A stretch of DNA of 64,000 nucleotides. Source: Burkholderiaceae bacterium. Its GTDB lineage: Bacteria; Pseudomonadota; Gammaproteobacteria; Burkholderiales; Burkholderiaceae_C. This document shows positions 23,636-32,526 of the stretch, piece after piece. The stretch covers positions 147,211 through 211,210 of the forward strand of contig JAEUOU010000005.1 of assembly GCA_016790575.1 (NCBI GenBank). Reading direction: 5' to 3'. The notes beneath the pieces were generated by a model, which saw nothing but the letters and a program-made list of their open reading frames with translations, was not told where the DNA came from and made no database searches. Position numbers and translations under genes: made by a program. How positions within the stretch are numbered: position 1 is the first letter of the stretch; each line of letters opens with the position of its first letter.

Positions 23636-24397
23636 TCAAGCGATGGCGTGGTATCCGGCATCGACGTAGATCGTCTGACCGGTCATTCCGGCCGACGCGT
23701 CGCTGCACAGGAAGGCGGTGAGATGGGCGATTTCGTCGAGGCTGACCAGCCGGCCCAGGGGTGCCCGCCTGCGGGCATCGTCAAGCAGGTCATCGAAATG
23801 GTCGATGCCACTGGCGGCGCGCGTCGGAATGGGCCCGGGCGAAACCGCATGCACCCGCAAGCCCGACGGACCCAGCTCGCGGGCAAGATAGCGCACCAGC
23901 GCCTCCAGCGCGGCCTTCACCGGCCCCATCAGGCCGTAGTGGGGCACCGCCCGGCTTGCCCCCAGATAACTCATCGTGACCATGCTGCCGCCGGCCATGT
24001 GCGGCGCGCAAATGCGGGCGAGCCGGGCGAAAGAATGGCAGGAAAGGTCCATGGCCCGGGCGAACCCCGCGGCGCTGGTTTCCATGACCGGCGAATGCAG
24101 ATCGACGGTGGGCGCCCAGGCAATCGAATGGACAACGAAATCCAGACCGCCCAAGGCGTCAACCGCGCCCAGAACGGCCGATTCCAGCTGGCTGTCCGAC
24201 TCGACGTTGCACACCTGCAAGGGCATGTCCAGCGCCTGCGTCAGCCCGACGACGGCGGCATAGGCCCGCTCGTTGACACAGGAACCCACCAGCCGGGCCC
24301 CCTGTTGCCGGGCCAGTCGCGCGAAACCATAGGCAATGCTGTGCTCATTGGCGATCCCGAGGATCAGGCCCCGCTTGCCGTGCAGACCGGGATTCAT
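23636..24397 (-). CDS. FabI-like enoyl-[acyl-carrier-protein] reductase (SDR)
   Basis: A 253-residue divergent short-chain dehydrogenase of the FabI class. The cofactor loop is GIANEHSIAYGFARL and the catalytic Tyr-x6-Lys pair lies in HYGLMGPVKAALEAL. Its place in an acyl-phosphate/acetate kinase operon, rather than near fatty acid genes, suggests an enoyl-CoA or related substrate instead of the essential FabI role; that is inference. Its stop is 16 bp before the fusion gene, and its ATG overlaps the upstream gene by 4 bp. Confidence 0.85.
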   Translation of the reverse strand: MNPGLHGKRGLILGIANEHSIAYGFARLARQQGARLVGSCVNERAYAAVVGLTQALDMPLQVCNVESDSQLESAVLGAVDALGGLDFVVHSIAWAPTVDLHSPVMETSAAGFARAMDLSCHSFARLARICAPHMAGGSMVTMSYLGASRAVPHYGLMGPVKAALEALVRYLARELGPSGLRVHAVSPGPIPTRAASGIDHFDDLLDDARRRAPLGRLVSLDEIAHLTAFLCSDASAGMTGQTIYVDAGYHAIA

Positions 24398-26016
24398 GGC
24401 GTGCCTTCCCGCAGGCGCGCAAGCCGCTCCTGCAGCGCAATGTCCGGAACCAGCCGTCCGGCCAGCAGGCCCGGCCACACGGTGCCGTCGTCGCCGCAGA
24501 GCGTGATCGGTGATCCTTCGTCGATCCGCATGTCGCCCAGCCAGATGCACCGTGCCGGCAGGTCGATCCGCAGTCCCTCGCAAGCCACCAGGCAGGTCTT
24601 GCCCAGCTGCCGGGCAACCACTGCCGCGTGCGAGGTTCGTGCGCCGCGCTGGGTCAGCAGACCCTGGGCAATGTCGACGGCAGCGATGTCGCGCGTTTCC
24701 GCGTCGGCGCGCACCAGCACCACCGGCGCGCCTTGCGCCACCCGGCGAATGGCGGCCTCGCTGTCGAGCACCAGTTCACCTGCGGCCACTCCGGGACTGG
24801 CCACATGGGCCTGCGCCAGCGGACGCCGCGCGTCCGAACCCGCCGGGGCATCGGCGGTGGTCTCAGTCAGCCGCATCACACCCAACTGCTCGCTATCGAC
24901 GGCATCGGTACGCGAACGCGCTGTCGGGCCGTCAATCACGCCTTCGTGCAGCAGATCCAGCGCAATGCGGGCGGTTGCCAGCAGCGTGCGTTTTCCCGCG
25001 CGGGTCTGCAGCCAATACAGGCGGCCGTCTTCCACCGTGAACTCGAAATCCTGCATGTCGCCGAAAGCCTGCTCCAGCCGCTGGCAACCCTGCAGGAGTT
25101 CAGCCCAGGCATGCGGTGCGGCGGCCGCCAGGCGTTGGTGACCATGGGCATTGCGCCGGCCCGACACCACATCCTCCCCCTGCGCGTTGGCCAGGTAGTC
25201 CACCCAGGGCCGGGGATCCCCTGTCGTCGGATCGCGGGTGAAACCGACACCGGCACCGGAGCGGCCACCTGCGTTGCCAAACACCATGACCTGCACGATC
25301 ACCGCCGTGCCCAGGCTTTCGTCGATACCATGCCGCGCGCGGTAAGCCTGCGCCTTGTCGGCCTGCCAGGAGCGGTGCACCGCCAGCACCGCGCCGTGCA
25401 GCTGGTCCCGTGCGGACTGCGGGAAATCCACATTCGCCAGGCTGCGATAGATGCTACGGAAGCTGCGCGTCAGGTCGCGCAGTTCAGAAAAGTCCAGATC
25501 ACTCTCCACGCGCCCGTCCAACGCCCGCGCCAGTTCCGCATCAAACGGGGCCGGATCGAGGCCCATCACGGTTTCGGCGTACGACGCCACCAGCCGCCGG
25601 TACGAATCCCACACCAGGCGCGGGTTGCCGGTGCGCCGCAAAAGACCCGACACCGTGGCGTCGCAAAGCCCGATATTGAGCAGCGTCTCCAGCATCCCCG
25701 GCATGGACACCGGCGCGCCGGAGCGCACCGACACGATCAGCGGACGCGACGGCTCGCCCAGCACGGCGCCGGTCAGTGACTCCAGGCTGGGAAGGGTGGC
25801 CGCCAGGGCGTTGCGAATCTGCTCGGTACCAACCCGCGAATAGGCGGTGCCCAGCACCAGCGCCGCAGGCACCGGCAGACCCAGCTGGGCCATCCGGGCG
25901 AGGTTGGCCGCCTTGGCACCGACGCTGCTGCGGTCCAGGGCCTCCTCGGCGTCATCGGGACGGTCTGGCGCACCAATCAGCACCACATGGGCCGGCCAGG
26001 GTTGGGGACTGTTCAT
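24394..26016 (-). CDS. Truncated pyruvate phosphate dikinase-like protein
   Basis: A 540-residue protein with the first two thirds of a PPDK. The ATP-binding domain is seen in AKAANLARMAQLGLPVPAAL, SVRSGAPVSMPGMLETLLN and GNAGGRSGAGVGFTRDPTTG. The phosphohistidine domain has RGARTSHAAVVARQLGKTC, with the expected catalytic His. The C-terminal PEP/pyruvate barrel is absent (PPDK is about 880 residues), and the frame ends cleanly without a remnant. A phosphoryl-transfer partner is needed. The upstream overlapping gene (4 bp) encodes a large protein that may serve; this is inference. Confidence 0.85.
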   Translation of the reverse strand: MNSPQPWPAHVVLIGAPDRPDDAEEALDRSSVGAKAANLARMAQLGLPVPAALVLGTAYSRVGTEQIRNALAATLPSLESLTGAVLGEPSRPLIVSVRSGAPVSMPGMLETLLNIGLCDATVSGLLRRTGNPRLVWDSYRRLVASYAETVMGLDPAPFDAELARALDGRVESDLDFSELRDLTRSFRSIYRSLANVDFPQSARDQLHGAVLAVHRSWQADKAQAYRARHGIDESLGTAVIVQVMVFGNAGGRSGAGVGFTRDPTTGDPRPWVDYLANAQGEDVVSGRRNAHGHQRLAAAAPHAWAELLQGCQRLEQAFGDMQDFEFTVEDGRLYWLQTRAGKRTLLATARIALDLLHEGVIDGPTARSRTDAVDSEQLGVMRLTETTADAPAGSDARRPLAQAHVASPGVAAGELVLDSEAAIRRVAQGAPVVLVRADAETRDIAAVDIAQGLLTQRGARTSHAAVVARQLGKTCLVACEGLRIDLPARCIWLGDMRIDEGSPITLCGDDGTVWPGLLAGRLVPDIALQERLARLREGTP

Positions 26017-27995
26017 GGGGAAAGCTCCGACTTGTCGACGACCAGCTGGCGCAAGGCATATCCTGCCGCCAACAGGGCATCGGTCGCCTTTTCAATCGTG
26101 GTGCCAATCTCGGTCACCAGCATCAGGGTGGACGGCCGGTCATGGCACAAGGCCAGCGCGGTGCGGCGGGTCTGGCGTGCCAGCTCATCGCACTGGCGCT
26201 CGGCCCGCAACATGCGCCACAGGGCCTGAAGGAAGGCCTCGCTGTCGCGCTGGTCGCTGAACTCGCTGACATGCCGGCCGATTTCAACCACCCGCACCAG
26301 ATCCTGCACCGCGGCAAAGGTGGCCTGCCCCAGCTCGGCCAGCTGGCTGCGCACCGCCGCCGGCACGGACACCGCCGGCTCGCGACAGGTCAGGTCGACC
26401 AGAAAAACCGCCTCTTCGATCGCATCGGCCACGTCATCGCTGTGTTCCAGCAGCTGCGCCAACGGCCGCCAGCGCGAATGCCGCAACGCGCGCTGGCGAA
26501 CATTGGTCAGCAGTTCATCGGCGCGGTGTTCCCAGCCTTTGGCGCGGTCCACCGTCGCGGTCGTTTCGGAGGGATCCGCGCCCTGCCCCAGGCGGTCCAG
26601 CGCATCGCACAGGGCCGAGGCCAGCGCATGGGTATAGGCGGCATGGTCGGCCAGCAGGTCAAACTCGAAGGCGCGTTCGCGCAAGGTCCGCGCCAGCATC
26701 ATGCGTGCCTGATCGGTCACCATCTCCCGCGGGCGTCCCTCCAGCAGCGTGCGCGCGGAAACGTCCAGCAGGTCGACCAGGAAATCGGCCGCCGGAGCCT
26801 CGCCGATCAGTTCGTCAAGCCGTTCGCCGATACGAAACAGATCCGGGTCAACCGCCTGCATGGCCGAATGCACCACCTTTTCGCCCCCCGCGAGCAGCCA
26901 GGCCATGTGGCCGCACCCCCGATCGGCGGCGCGACCGAGAATGTCCACGGCCACCGATTTGCGCACAAACCACTGCAAGCGCTTGCGAGCCCGGTTCCAG
27001 TCGACCAGAAACACCAGCTGTCCGCCGACATGCCGCAGCGCCGCGCGCAACTGCGCTTTCGATACGGCCTGCAGCCGGGCCACCCCCACCACATACGGCC
27101 GACCCTCGTTCAAGCCGGGGGTGCGCACGGGCTCGTCAACCTGCCAGCCAAAGCCCGCCAACGCCAGCCGGTGGCGAAAGAAAGCGTGGCGCGGCGGATG
27201 CAGGTCCGAGTAGGTCACGGTGATCTCGCGCTGACGCACGGCAATCACCACCACATGAGCGTCGTTGGTGCCGATGTCGTTCTGGATCAGCAACTGCTCG
27301 CCGTCGCGGGTGACGGCCGTGTCCAGGCCCGGGTGGTCAAACTTGAGCGGCGCCGTGCCGTTGAGGCCTGCCATGAACGATTCGACCCATTCGCGATCGG
27401 TCGCCCGGATCTGCCAGACATGGGCGCCGTCGATATCCTCGGTGGCCAGTTCGGCCGAGCGCCGGTTGATGGCCTTGTGAAGGTCCATGACCAGCAGGTG
27501 CAGGCTGTCGCCCGCCGCGCGGTCGCCATGGGTCAGCTCCGCGATCGCCCGGACATCCAGCCCCTGGGCTGCGACCGCTTCCAGTCGCTTCAGCCGCTGC
27601 ACCCAGTCGGCACTTCGCTGCGGAATGGCTGACCCGCCTTCGCGATCGGCCGGCGTGGGTGCATCGCCCAGCGGCCGTGCCATGGTGCGCAGATCCTGGG
27701 CCAGTGTCTGCAACAGCTCCTCGGAGCCTGGCACCATCAGGCGGTCGCCGTCCAGATAGGCTTTGCTCACCAGAGCGCGTGGCCAGACAAGGTCCTGCAT
27801 GCCGGCCTGAGCCAGCTCATGACCCCAGTCCGGGCACGGCGATGCCGGGTCCTGCGCGTGGCTGCGCGCGGCCTGAAGCAGGCTCAGCAAAAGCTTGATC
27901 CGGTCGTTGGCCGCCAGCGCAGCCTTGATCCACGCCGGCATCAGCAAGCTGTCGGCGCCCAGGGATTCAACGGCGCGCGATTTGCTCAGTGGCAT
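26013..27995 (-). CDS. Large protein with C-terminal DUF47/PhoU-like domain
   Basis: A 660-residue soluble protein, first gene of the operon. Its C-terminal part (about 440-655) looks like the DUF47/PhoU-related helical family: GWEHRADELLTNVRQRALR, LLEHSDDVADAIEEAVFLVDL and the later ERQCDELARQTRRTALAL. The N-terminal 430 residues are unfamiliar; they contain LVMDLHKAINRRSAELATEDIDGA and VLVDWNRARKRLQ-like stretches. It overlaps the PPDK-like gene by 4 bp, and I infer that the two proteins act together. The role of the N-terminal half is unknown. Confidence 0.7.
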   Translation of the reverse strand: MPLSKSRAVESLGADSLLMPAWIKAALAANDRIKLLLSLLQAARSHAQDPASPCPDWGHELAQAGMQDLVWPRALVSKAYLDGDRLMVPGSEELLQTLAQDLRTMARPLGDAPTPADREGGSAIPQRSADWVQRLKRLEAVAAQGLDVRAIAELTHGDRAAGDSLHLLVMDLHKAINRRSAELATEDIDGAHVWQIRATDREWVESFMAGLNGTAPLKFDHPGLDTAVTRDGEQLLIQNDIGTNDAHVVVIAVRQREITVTYSDLHPPRHAFFRHRLALAGFGWQVDEPVRTPGLNEGRPYVVGVARLQAVSKAQLRAALRHVGGQLVFLVDWNRARKRLQWFVRKSVAVDILGRAADRGCGHMAWLLAGGEKVVHSAMQAVDPDLFRIGERLDELIGEAPAADFLVDLLDVSARTLLEGRPREMVTDQARMMLARTLRERAFEFDLLADHAAYTHALASALCDALDRLGQGADPSETTATVDRAKGWEHRADELLTNVRQRALRHSRWRPLAQLLEHSDDVADAIEEAVFLVDLTCREPAVSVPAAVRSQLAELGQATFAAVQDLVRVVEIGRHVSEFSDQRDSEAFLQALWRMLRAERQCDELARQTRRTALALCHDRPSTLMLVTEIGTTIEKATDALLAAGYALRQLVVDKSELSP

Positions 27996-28059
27996 GAGCG
28001 TTTTCCTTGTGGTGGTGTTTCTTCTGTGCCAAGTGTCGCGCGGCCAGATTGCAAACCGG

Positions 28060-28073
28060 TGAAAGCGCTTTCC
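28060..28073. promoter_or_regulatory. LacI-family-like operator palindrome
   Basis: TGAAAGCGCTTTCC contains a perfect 12-bp palindrome (GAAAGC/GCTTTC) of the type bound by LacI/GalR-family repressors. It lies in the 178-bp divergent gap between the acetate-kinase operon (from 27995, minus) and the 107-residue gene (from 28174, plus). A TTGACA hexamer occurs at 28125-28130 on the plus strand. No LacI-type regulator gene is in the window. Confidence 0.5.
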
Positions 28074-28173
28074 AAAGTGCCATCGTCTTGCTGCAGATCA
28101 AGACTTCCGGTCCATTTCATCCAATTGACACACAAGAGTGCTAGGGTTAACCCCGTACCCAACCGGAGTCTCT

Positions 28174-28497
28174 ATGCGCGCCGTCAAAGAAGCCCGTCAA
28201 TACATCGAACGCAATCCGGCCGACCCCAGCGCGGTGGTACTCGCCAAGCTGGTGCTTGCGCTGGAGATGGAAAGTGACTTTCACGTCACCGACCTCTATC
28301 AATTGGACCAGCCGCGTTTTGACCTCGCGCTGCGTATTCTGGGTGAATGGCGCGTCGACCGGTATTACCTGGGCAAGGCCCGCCTGTTCGACGTCTCCCT
28401 GCAAATGGCCGAGATGTACGCCACACCGCAGCCGACGGCGGCACCTGCCGCTTTCCCGGCCGAGCCGACTGCAACCGCCGCCCCGGCGGGCGTCTGA
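28174..28497 (+). CDS. Conserved hypothetical protein, 107 residues
   Basis: A small, mainly helical cytoplasmic protein (MRAVKEARQYIERNPADPSA...) with an Ala/Pro/Thr-rich C-terminal tail. The middle holds DLYQLDQPRFDLALRILGEW. CCGGAG upstream of the ATG at 28174 supports this start. I do not recognise the family. It is divergent from the acetate-kinase operon and 169 bp before the ATP-grasp gene; no further gene is apparent in that gap. Confidence 0.65.
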   Translation: MRAVKEARQYIERNPADPSAVVLAKLVLALEMESDFHVTDLYQLDQPRFDLALRILGEWRVDRYYLGKARLFDVSLQMAEMYATPQPTAAPAAFPAEPTATAAPAGV

Positions 28498-28666
28498 AAC
28501 GGGCTCTGACCGGCCGCCGCAGTGCGTGGCCGTGAAATGCCGCACCGTAGTCTCTGAGCCTCGCCGCCTCTGAGCCCGCGGGTGGGCCCGTCGGGGTCCA
28601 TCGACCGGGTGCCCTCCCGGGTCGTCCTACACTCGACAGCCTGACTGGCGAACGACGACGACCTCC

Positions 28667-30508
28667 ATGACCGACGCCCCCCCGCTTCCCGCCCTTTACC
28701 ACCGACGGCTGCGCTGCACGCTGCATATTCCGCCCGGGGCCCAGCTCGCGCAGGCCCGCGCCTGGGCTGACGCCGTATTCACCAACGAGGCACCGGACCC
28801 TGAAGAAGCCGCCGATACGGCAGGCGCGGCGAGCCCGATGCCAACCGGCGACGCATCCGCCCGGGAACAGGCCGCGGGCTTCGCGCAACTGACCGTCCGC
28901 CTGGCCGGCGCGCTGCTGAGGCTGGCGCGCGTACCCGCTTTCGGCCCGGCAACGGTCGTGGAGCTCCTGCCGCCCGCCGCCGGGCCCGGCTGGCCCCTGC
29001 AATGCGCTCTGCCCCAGGTGGACTACCTGGACAGCAGACTGTATGAACGGGCCCTGGATCTGGCCCGCGGCTGGGTGATGGACCGCGCCGTGACACCGTT
29101 TGATCCGGATCAGGTCAGCGCGCTGCAGGACGCCGTGTGGCGCGGCCCGGTCGCGGCCCTGATGCCGATGGCCCCGGGTGCGGCCTCGACCTTCCCGGTG
29201 CTTCAGGCGGCGTGGCAGGCCGATGTGCCCTTGCTGCACCTCAACGGCGGCGTCTTTCAGCTGGGTTGGGGCAGCCGGGCGCGGCGGCTCGACCGCAGCA
29301 CCACCGACCGCGACAGCGCCATCGGCGCCAAGCTCACCGGGGACAAAAACTGGACGGCACGGGTATTGCGCGACGCCGGCCTCCCAGCGCCGGTCCATGC
29401 CCTGGTGGATAGCCCGGAACAAGCCCTTGCCGCGGCCCAGGCGATGGGATGGCCGGTCGTCATCAAACCACTGCGCTGTGAAGGCGGCGACGGCGTGACG
29501 GTCGACATTCGCCATGCGGCCCAGGTTCACCTGGCCATGGAGACGGCCCGGCGGGCCGGCGGCAGCCCGGTTCTGGTGGAAAAACAGGTGCCAGGACTCT
29601 GCCACCGGGTACTGGTGGCGTTCGGCGCCGTGCTGTACGTCGTGCGACGCGGCCCCCTGTCGGTGGTGGGTGACGGCCAGCGGTCGATTGCCGCCCTTGT
29701 GCAGGCCGCCGCTGAACGGCGCGCGCGCCTGGCACCGTGGGACCGCGCCGCGGGCGACTATGTGCTTGACCACCTGGCGCTGGAGACCTTGTCGGCCGCC
29801 GGACACACCCCCGACGAAGTTCCGGCGCCCGGCTCCACCGTGGCGCTGCGTCCGGCCGAATCGGCCACCTGGGGCCGGCATGACGAGGATGTGACGCGCC
29901 AGACCCACCGCGACAACGCCGACATCGCGATCCGCGCCGCACGGCTGCTGAATCTGGAGGTAGCGGGGATCGACCTCGTCACAACGGACATCAGTCAGCC
30001 GTGGCACCACAACGGTGCTGTCATCAACGAAGTCAATTTCGCCCCCCTGCTGGGTGGTGGAGAGACTTCGCGCCGGCACTTGCCGCTGTTCATCCAGCAT
30101 CTCATGGGCGGCAGCGACGGCCGGCTGCCCGTGGAGGCATTCGTCGGCGGCGATGGTGCGGTGGCCGCGGCGCGCGAACGCCAGAAGGCCCATGCCCGGG
30201 CCGGCCACAGCGCCCACATCGCCCTGGCGGACCAGATCGTGCTGCCCGACGGCCAGACACGACGACTGGCCGTGCGCGGCCTGGCGGCGCACTGCCGTGC
30301 GCTGGTGCTGGATGCGGCGGTGACCCGGATCATTGTGGTGGTGCAGGACGACGAGTGCCTGGACCAGCCCTGGCTGCTGGACCGTCTGACCGCTGTTTTC
30401 ACACCCGAGCCCGGTCCGGGCGCACCTCCGGCGGCTGACTACGGACCGGAGGGCATCTACGGCCGGCTGGCCAGCCGGCTGCTGGCGCTGTGTCCGACGG
30501 CTCGTTAG
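28667..30508 (+). CDS. Cyanophycin-synthetase-like ATP-grasp protein without Mur ligase domain
   Basis: A 613-residue protein whose centre matches the ATP-grasp part of cyanophycin synthetases: FQLGWGSRARRLDRSTTDRD, then GDKNWTARVLRDAGLPAPV, GWPVVIKPLRCEGGDGVTV and the metal-binding INEVNFAPLLGGG. Cyanophycin synthetases are normally about 870 residues, with an N-terminal domain, ATP-grasp and a C-terminal Mur-ligase-like domain. Here the last domain is absent and about 130 other residues follow (VVVQDDECLDQPWLL near the end). It is likely an amide- or peptide-bond-forming ligase whose substrate I cannot name. No cyanophycinase gene is in view. Confidence 0.75.
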   Translation: MTDAPPLPALYHRRLRCTLHIPPGAQLAQARAWADAVFTNEAPDPEEAADTAGAASPMPTGDASAREQAAGFAQLTVRLAGALLRLARVPAFGPATVVELLPPAAGPGWPLQCALPQVDYLDSRLYERALDLARGWVMDRAVTPFDPDQVSALQDAVWRGPVAALMPMAPGAASTFPVLQAAWQADVPLLHLNGGVFQLGWGSRARRLDRSTTDRDSAIGAKLTGDKNWTARVLRDAGLPAPVHALVDSPEQALAAAQAMGWPVVIKPLRCEGGDGVTVDIRHAAQVHLAMETARRAGGSPVLVEKQVPGLCHRVLVAFGAVLYVVRRGPLSVVGDGQRSIAALVQAAAERRARLAPWDRAAGDYVLDHLALETLSAAGHTPDEVPAPGSTVALRPAESATWGRHDEDVTRQTHRDNADIAIRAARLLNLEVAGIDLVTTDISQPWHHNGAVINEVNFAPLLGGGETSRRHLPLFIQHLMGGSDGRLPVEAFVGGDGAVAAARERQKAHARAGHSAHIALADQIVLPDGQTRRLAVRGLAAHCRALVLDAAVTRIIVVVQDDECLDQPWLLDRLTAVFTPEPGPGAPPAADYGPEGIYGRLASRLLALCPTAR

Positions 30509-30550
30509 GGCCCCCGGCACGCCGCGCCGCCCGTTTTGGGGCAGAATCTG

Positions 30551-30597
30551 GCAATACCCATCGTAAAAAGGTCGCTTTTAGCTACACTTTTGATAGT
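30551..30597 (+). repeat. Dispersed palindromic repeat, copy 6 (SulP leader)
   Basis: GCAATACCCATCGTAAAAAG then GTCGCTTTTAGCTACACTTTTGATAG. It ends 8 bp before the probable SulP start. It is open and in phase with SulP, so from an upstream ATG at 30536 it would be read I-P-I-V-K-R-S-L-L-A-T, the same frame as the other sense copies. Confidence 0.8.
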
Positions 30598-30604
30598 GAA
30601 CGCG

Positions 30605-32359
30605 ATGAACGACAGCCCCCCACCCTCTCCATCGCCAGCGGCTGCTGCGCACTGGACCCGCTGGGTTCCGGCGCTGCGGCTGATGCGCGGCTACCGGCGC
30701 GAGTGGCTGGGTCACGATCTGCTCGCCGGCCTGGTGCTGACGGCGGTGCTGATCCCGGTGGGCATGGGCTACGCCCAGGCGTCGGGCCTGCCGCCGATCC
30801 ATGGCCTGTATGCCACCGTGCTGCCGCTGTTGGCCTACGCCCTGTTCGGCCCCAGCCGGGTGCTGGTGCTGGGCCCCGACTCCACCCTGGCGGCGGTCAT
30901 TGCAGCCATCATCGTGCCCTTGTCAGCGGGTTCGCCCGGCCGGGCGCTGGCGCTGGCCGGGGCGCTGGCGCTGCTGACGGCGGCGTTTCAGGTGCTGCTG
31001 GGCCTGGCCCGGCTGGGCATGGTGGCCGACCTGCTGTCCAAACCGATCCGGCTGGGTTTCATGAACGCCATTGCCTTCACGGTGATCATCAGCCAATTGC
31101 CCGGTCTGATGGGCGCGCGGGGCGTGTCAGGCAGTATCCCGGATCGGGTCGTCGCACTGGTCGCCATCGTGCGCGACGGTCTGGTCAGTCCAACCGCCGT
31201 GGCGTTCGGGCTGGGCAGCCTGGTCGCCTTGCTGCTGCTGCGCCGATGGCGCCCGCGCTGGCCGGCCGTGCTGCTGGTGGTGGTCGCGGCCACCGCGCTG
31301 TCGGCGCTGCTGCTGCGGCACGGCGACGCTGATCTGCCGATTCTGGGGACGATCCCGCGCGGCCTGCCGCTGCCCGCCTGGCCTGGCATCGGCTGGCACG
31401 ACGTGGTGGCGCTGGCACCGGGCGCGCTCATCATTGCGCTGCTGTCCCTGGCCGATACCAGCGTGCTGTCGCGCACCCTGGCCGCGCGCGATGGCAGCCG
31501 GGTCGACCAGAACCAGGAAATGGTTGCGCTGGGTCTGGCCAACGCCGCCGCCGGGCTGTTCCAGGGCTTTCCGGTCAGCAGCAGTTCGTCGCGTACGCCG
31601 GTGGCCGAGGCGGCCGGCGCCCGCACCCAGCTGACCGGCGTCTTCGGGGCGGCGGGCATTGTTGCGGTGCTGGTGCTGGCTCCGGGCCTGCTGCAAACGA
31701 TGCCGATTGCGCTGCTCAGCGCGGTGGTGATCGTGGCCTGTCTGTCGTTTGCCGACCCCAAGGGGCTGTGGGCACTGCGCCGGCAACGCCGGGTGGAATT
31801 CCTGCTGGCACTGGTGTGTTTCGCCGGAGTCGTTCTGCTGGGCGTGCTGGAAGGGATCGGGCTGGGGATCGGGCTCTCGCTGATGGTGCTGATCTGGAAC
31901 ACCTGGCACCCCTACTCGGCGGTGCTGGTGCGGGTGGACGGACGCAAAGGCTTCCATGACGCGTTGCGCCACCCCACCGGGCGCACGGTTCCCGGGCTGG
32001 TGCTGTTCCGGTGGGACGCGCCGCTGTTCTTTGCCAATGCCGAGGTGTTTCGCGAACGGGCACTTCAGGCCCTGGACGAGGCACCGACACCCACGGTCTG
32101 GCTGGTGGTGGCGGCGGACGCCATGACCGACATTGACACCACCGCCGCGGAATCCCTGGGCGAGCTGATGGCCGAATTGCGCCAGCGCCAGGTGCAGCTG
32201 CACCTGGCCGGCCTCAAAGGACCGGTCAGGGACCGCCTGTTCCACTACGGTCTGACCCCCGATCTGACCGAAGCGCGTTTTTCGCCGACGGTGGGCGCCG
32301 CCGTGAACCTCTATCGCGCCACCCATCCGGTGAACTGGAAAGACTGGGACGAGGACTGA
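30605..32359 (+). CDS. SulP family anion transporter with STAS domain
   Basis: A 584-residue inner-membrane transporter of the SulP (SLC26) family. The signature segment GLVLTAVLIPVGMGYAQASGLPP is near the start, about twelve membrane helices follow, and the C-terminus (about 440-560) is a STAS domain with MTDIDTTAAESLGELMAEL. SulP proteins move sulfate, bicarbonate or dicarboxylates; the substrate is not set by context. I prefer the ATG at 30605 because the upstream in-frame stretch is a dispersed repeat, though a start at 30536 would add 23 residues. Confidence 0.9.
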   Translation: MNDSPPPSPSPAAAAHWTRWVPALRLMRGYRREWLGHDLLAGLVLTAVLIPVGMGYAQASGLPPIHGLYATVLPLLAYALFGPSRVLVLGPDSTLAAVIAAIIVPLSAGSPGRALALAGALALLTAAFQVLLGLARLGMVADLLSKPIRLGFMNAIAFTVIISQLPGLMGARGVSGSIPDRVVALVAIVRDGLVSPTAVAFGLGSLVALLLLRRWRPRWPAVLLVVVAATALSALLLRHGDADLPILGTIPRGLPLPAWPGIGWHDVVALAPGALIIALLSLADTSVLSRTLAARDGSRVDQNQEMVALGLANAAAGLFQGFPVSSSSSRTPVAEAAGARTQLTGVFGAAGIVAVLVLAPGLLQTMPIALLSAVVIVACLSFADPKGLWALRRQRRVEFLLALVCFAGVVLLGVLEGIGLGIGLSLMVLIWNTWHPYSAVLVRVDGRKGFHDALRHPTGRTVPGLVLFRWDAPLFFANAEVFRERALQALDEAPTPTVWLVVAADAMTDIDTTAAESLGELMAELRQRQVQLHLAGLKGPVRDRLFHYGLTPDLTEARFSPTVGAAVNLYRATHPVNWKDWDED

Positions 32360-32427
32360 GCCGCCAATCGCCCCAATTTCGGCCCAAAACCCTTCGATCG
32401 CACGCGAAAAAGCTATGTTCTGGAGTC

Positions 32428-32465
32428 AACCCTCTACTTAGGGGTTATTCCGGAGACCATCCGGG
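32428..32465. promoter_or_regulatory. Inverted repeats upstream of the acyl-CoA synthetase gene
   Basis: Two neighbouring inverted repeats occur in the 167-bp gap before the AMP-ligase gene: AACCC...GGGGTT (32428-32446, one base off perfect) and CCGGA-N5-TCCGG (32450-32464). They look like paired operator half-sites rather than a terminator because no T-run follows. No regulator can be named from the sequence. Confidence 0.35.
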
Positions 32466-32526
32466 CGCGTAAGCGGCGACATTTGGGGCCCCACGCATCT
32501 GCACGGGCGAATCCAAGGAATAGAGC

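Noticed and set aside
32385..32420. Possible further copy of the dispersed repeat before the acyl-CoA synthetase gene
   Set aside because: It has GGCCCA, ACCC and GCTAT at about the right spacing but the middle does not align and the length is off by two or more bases.
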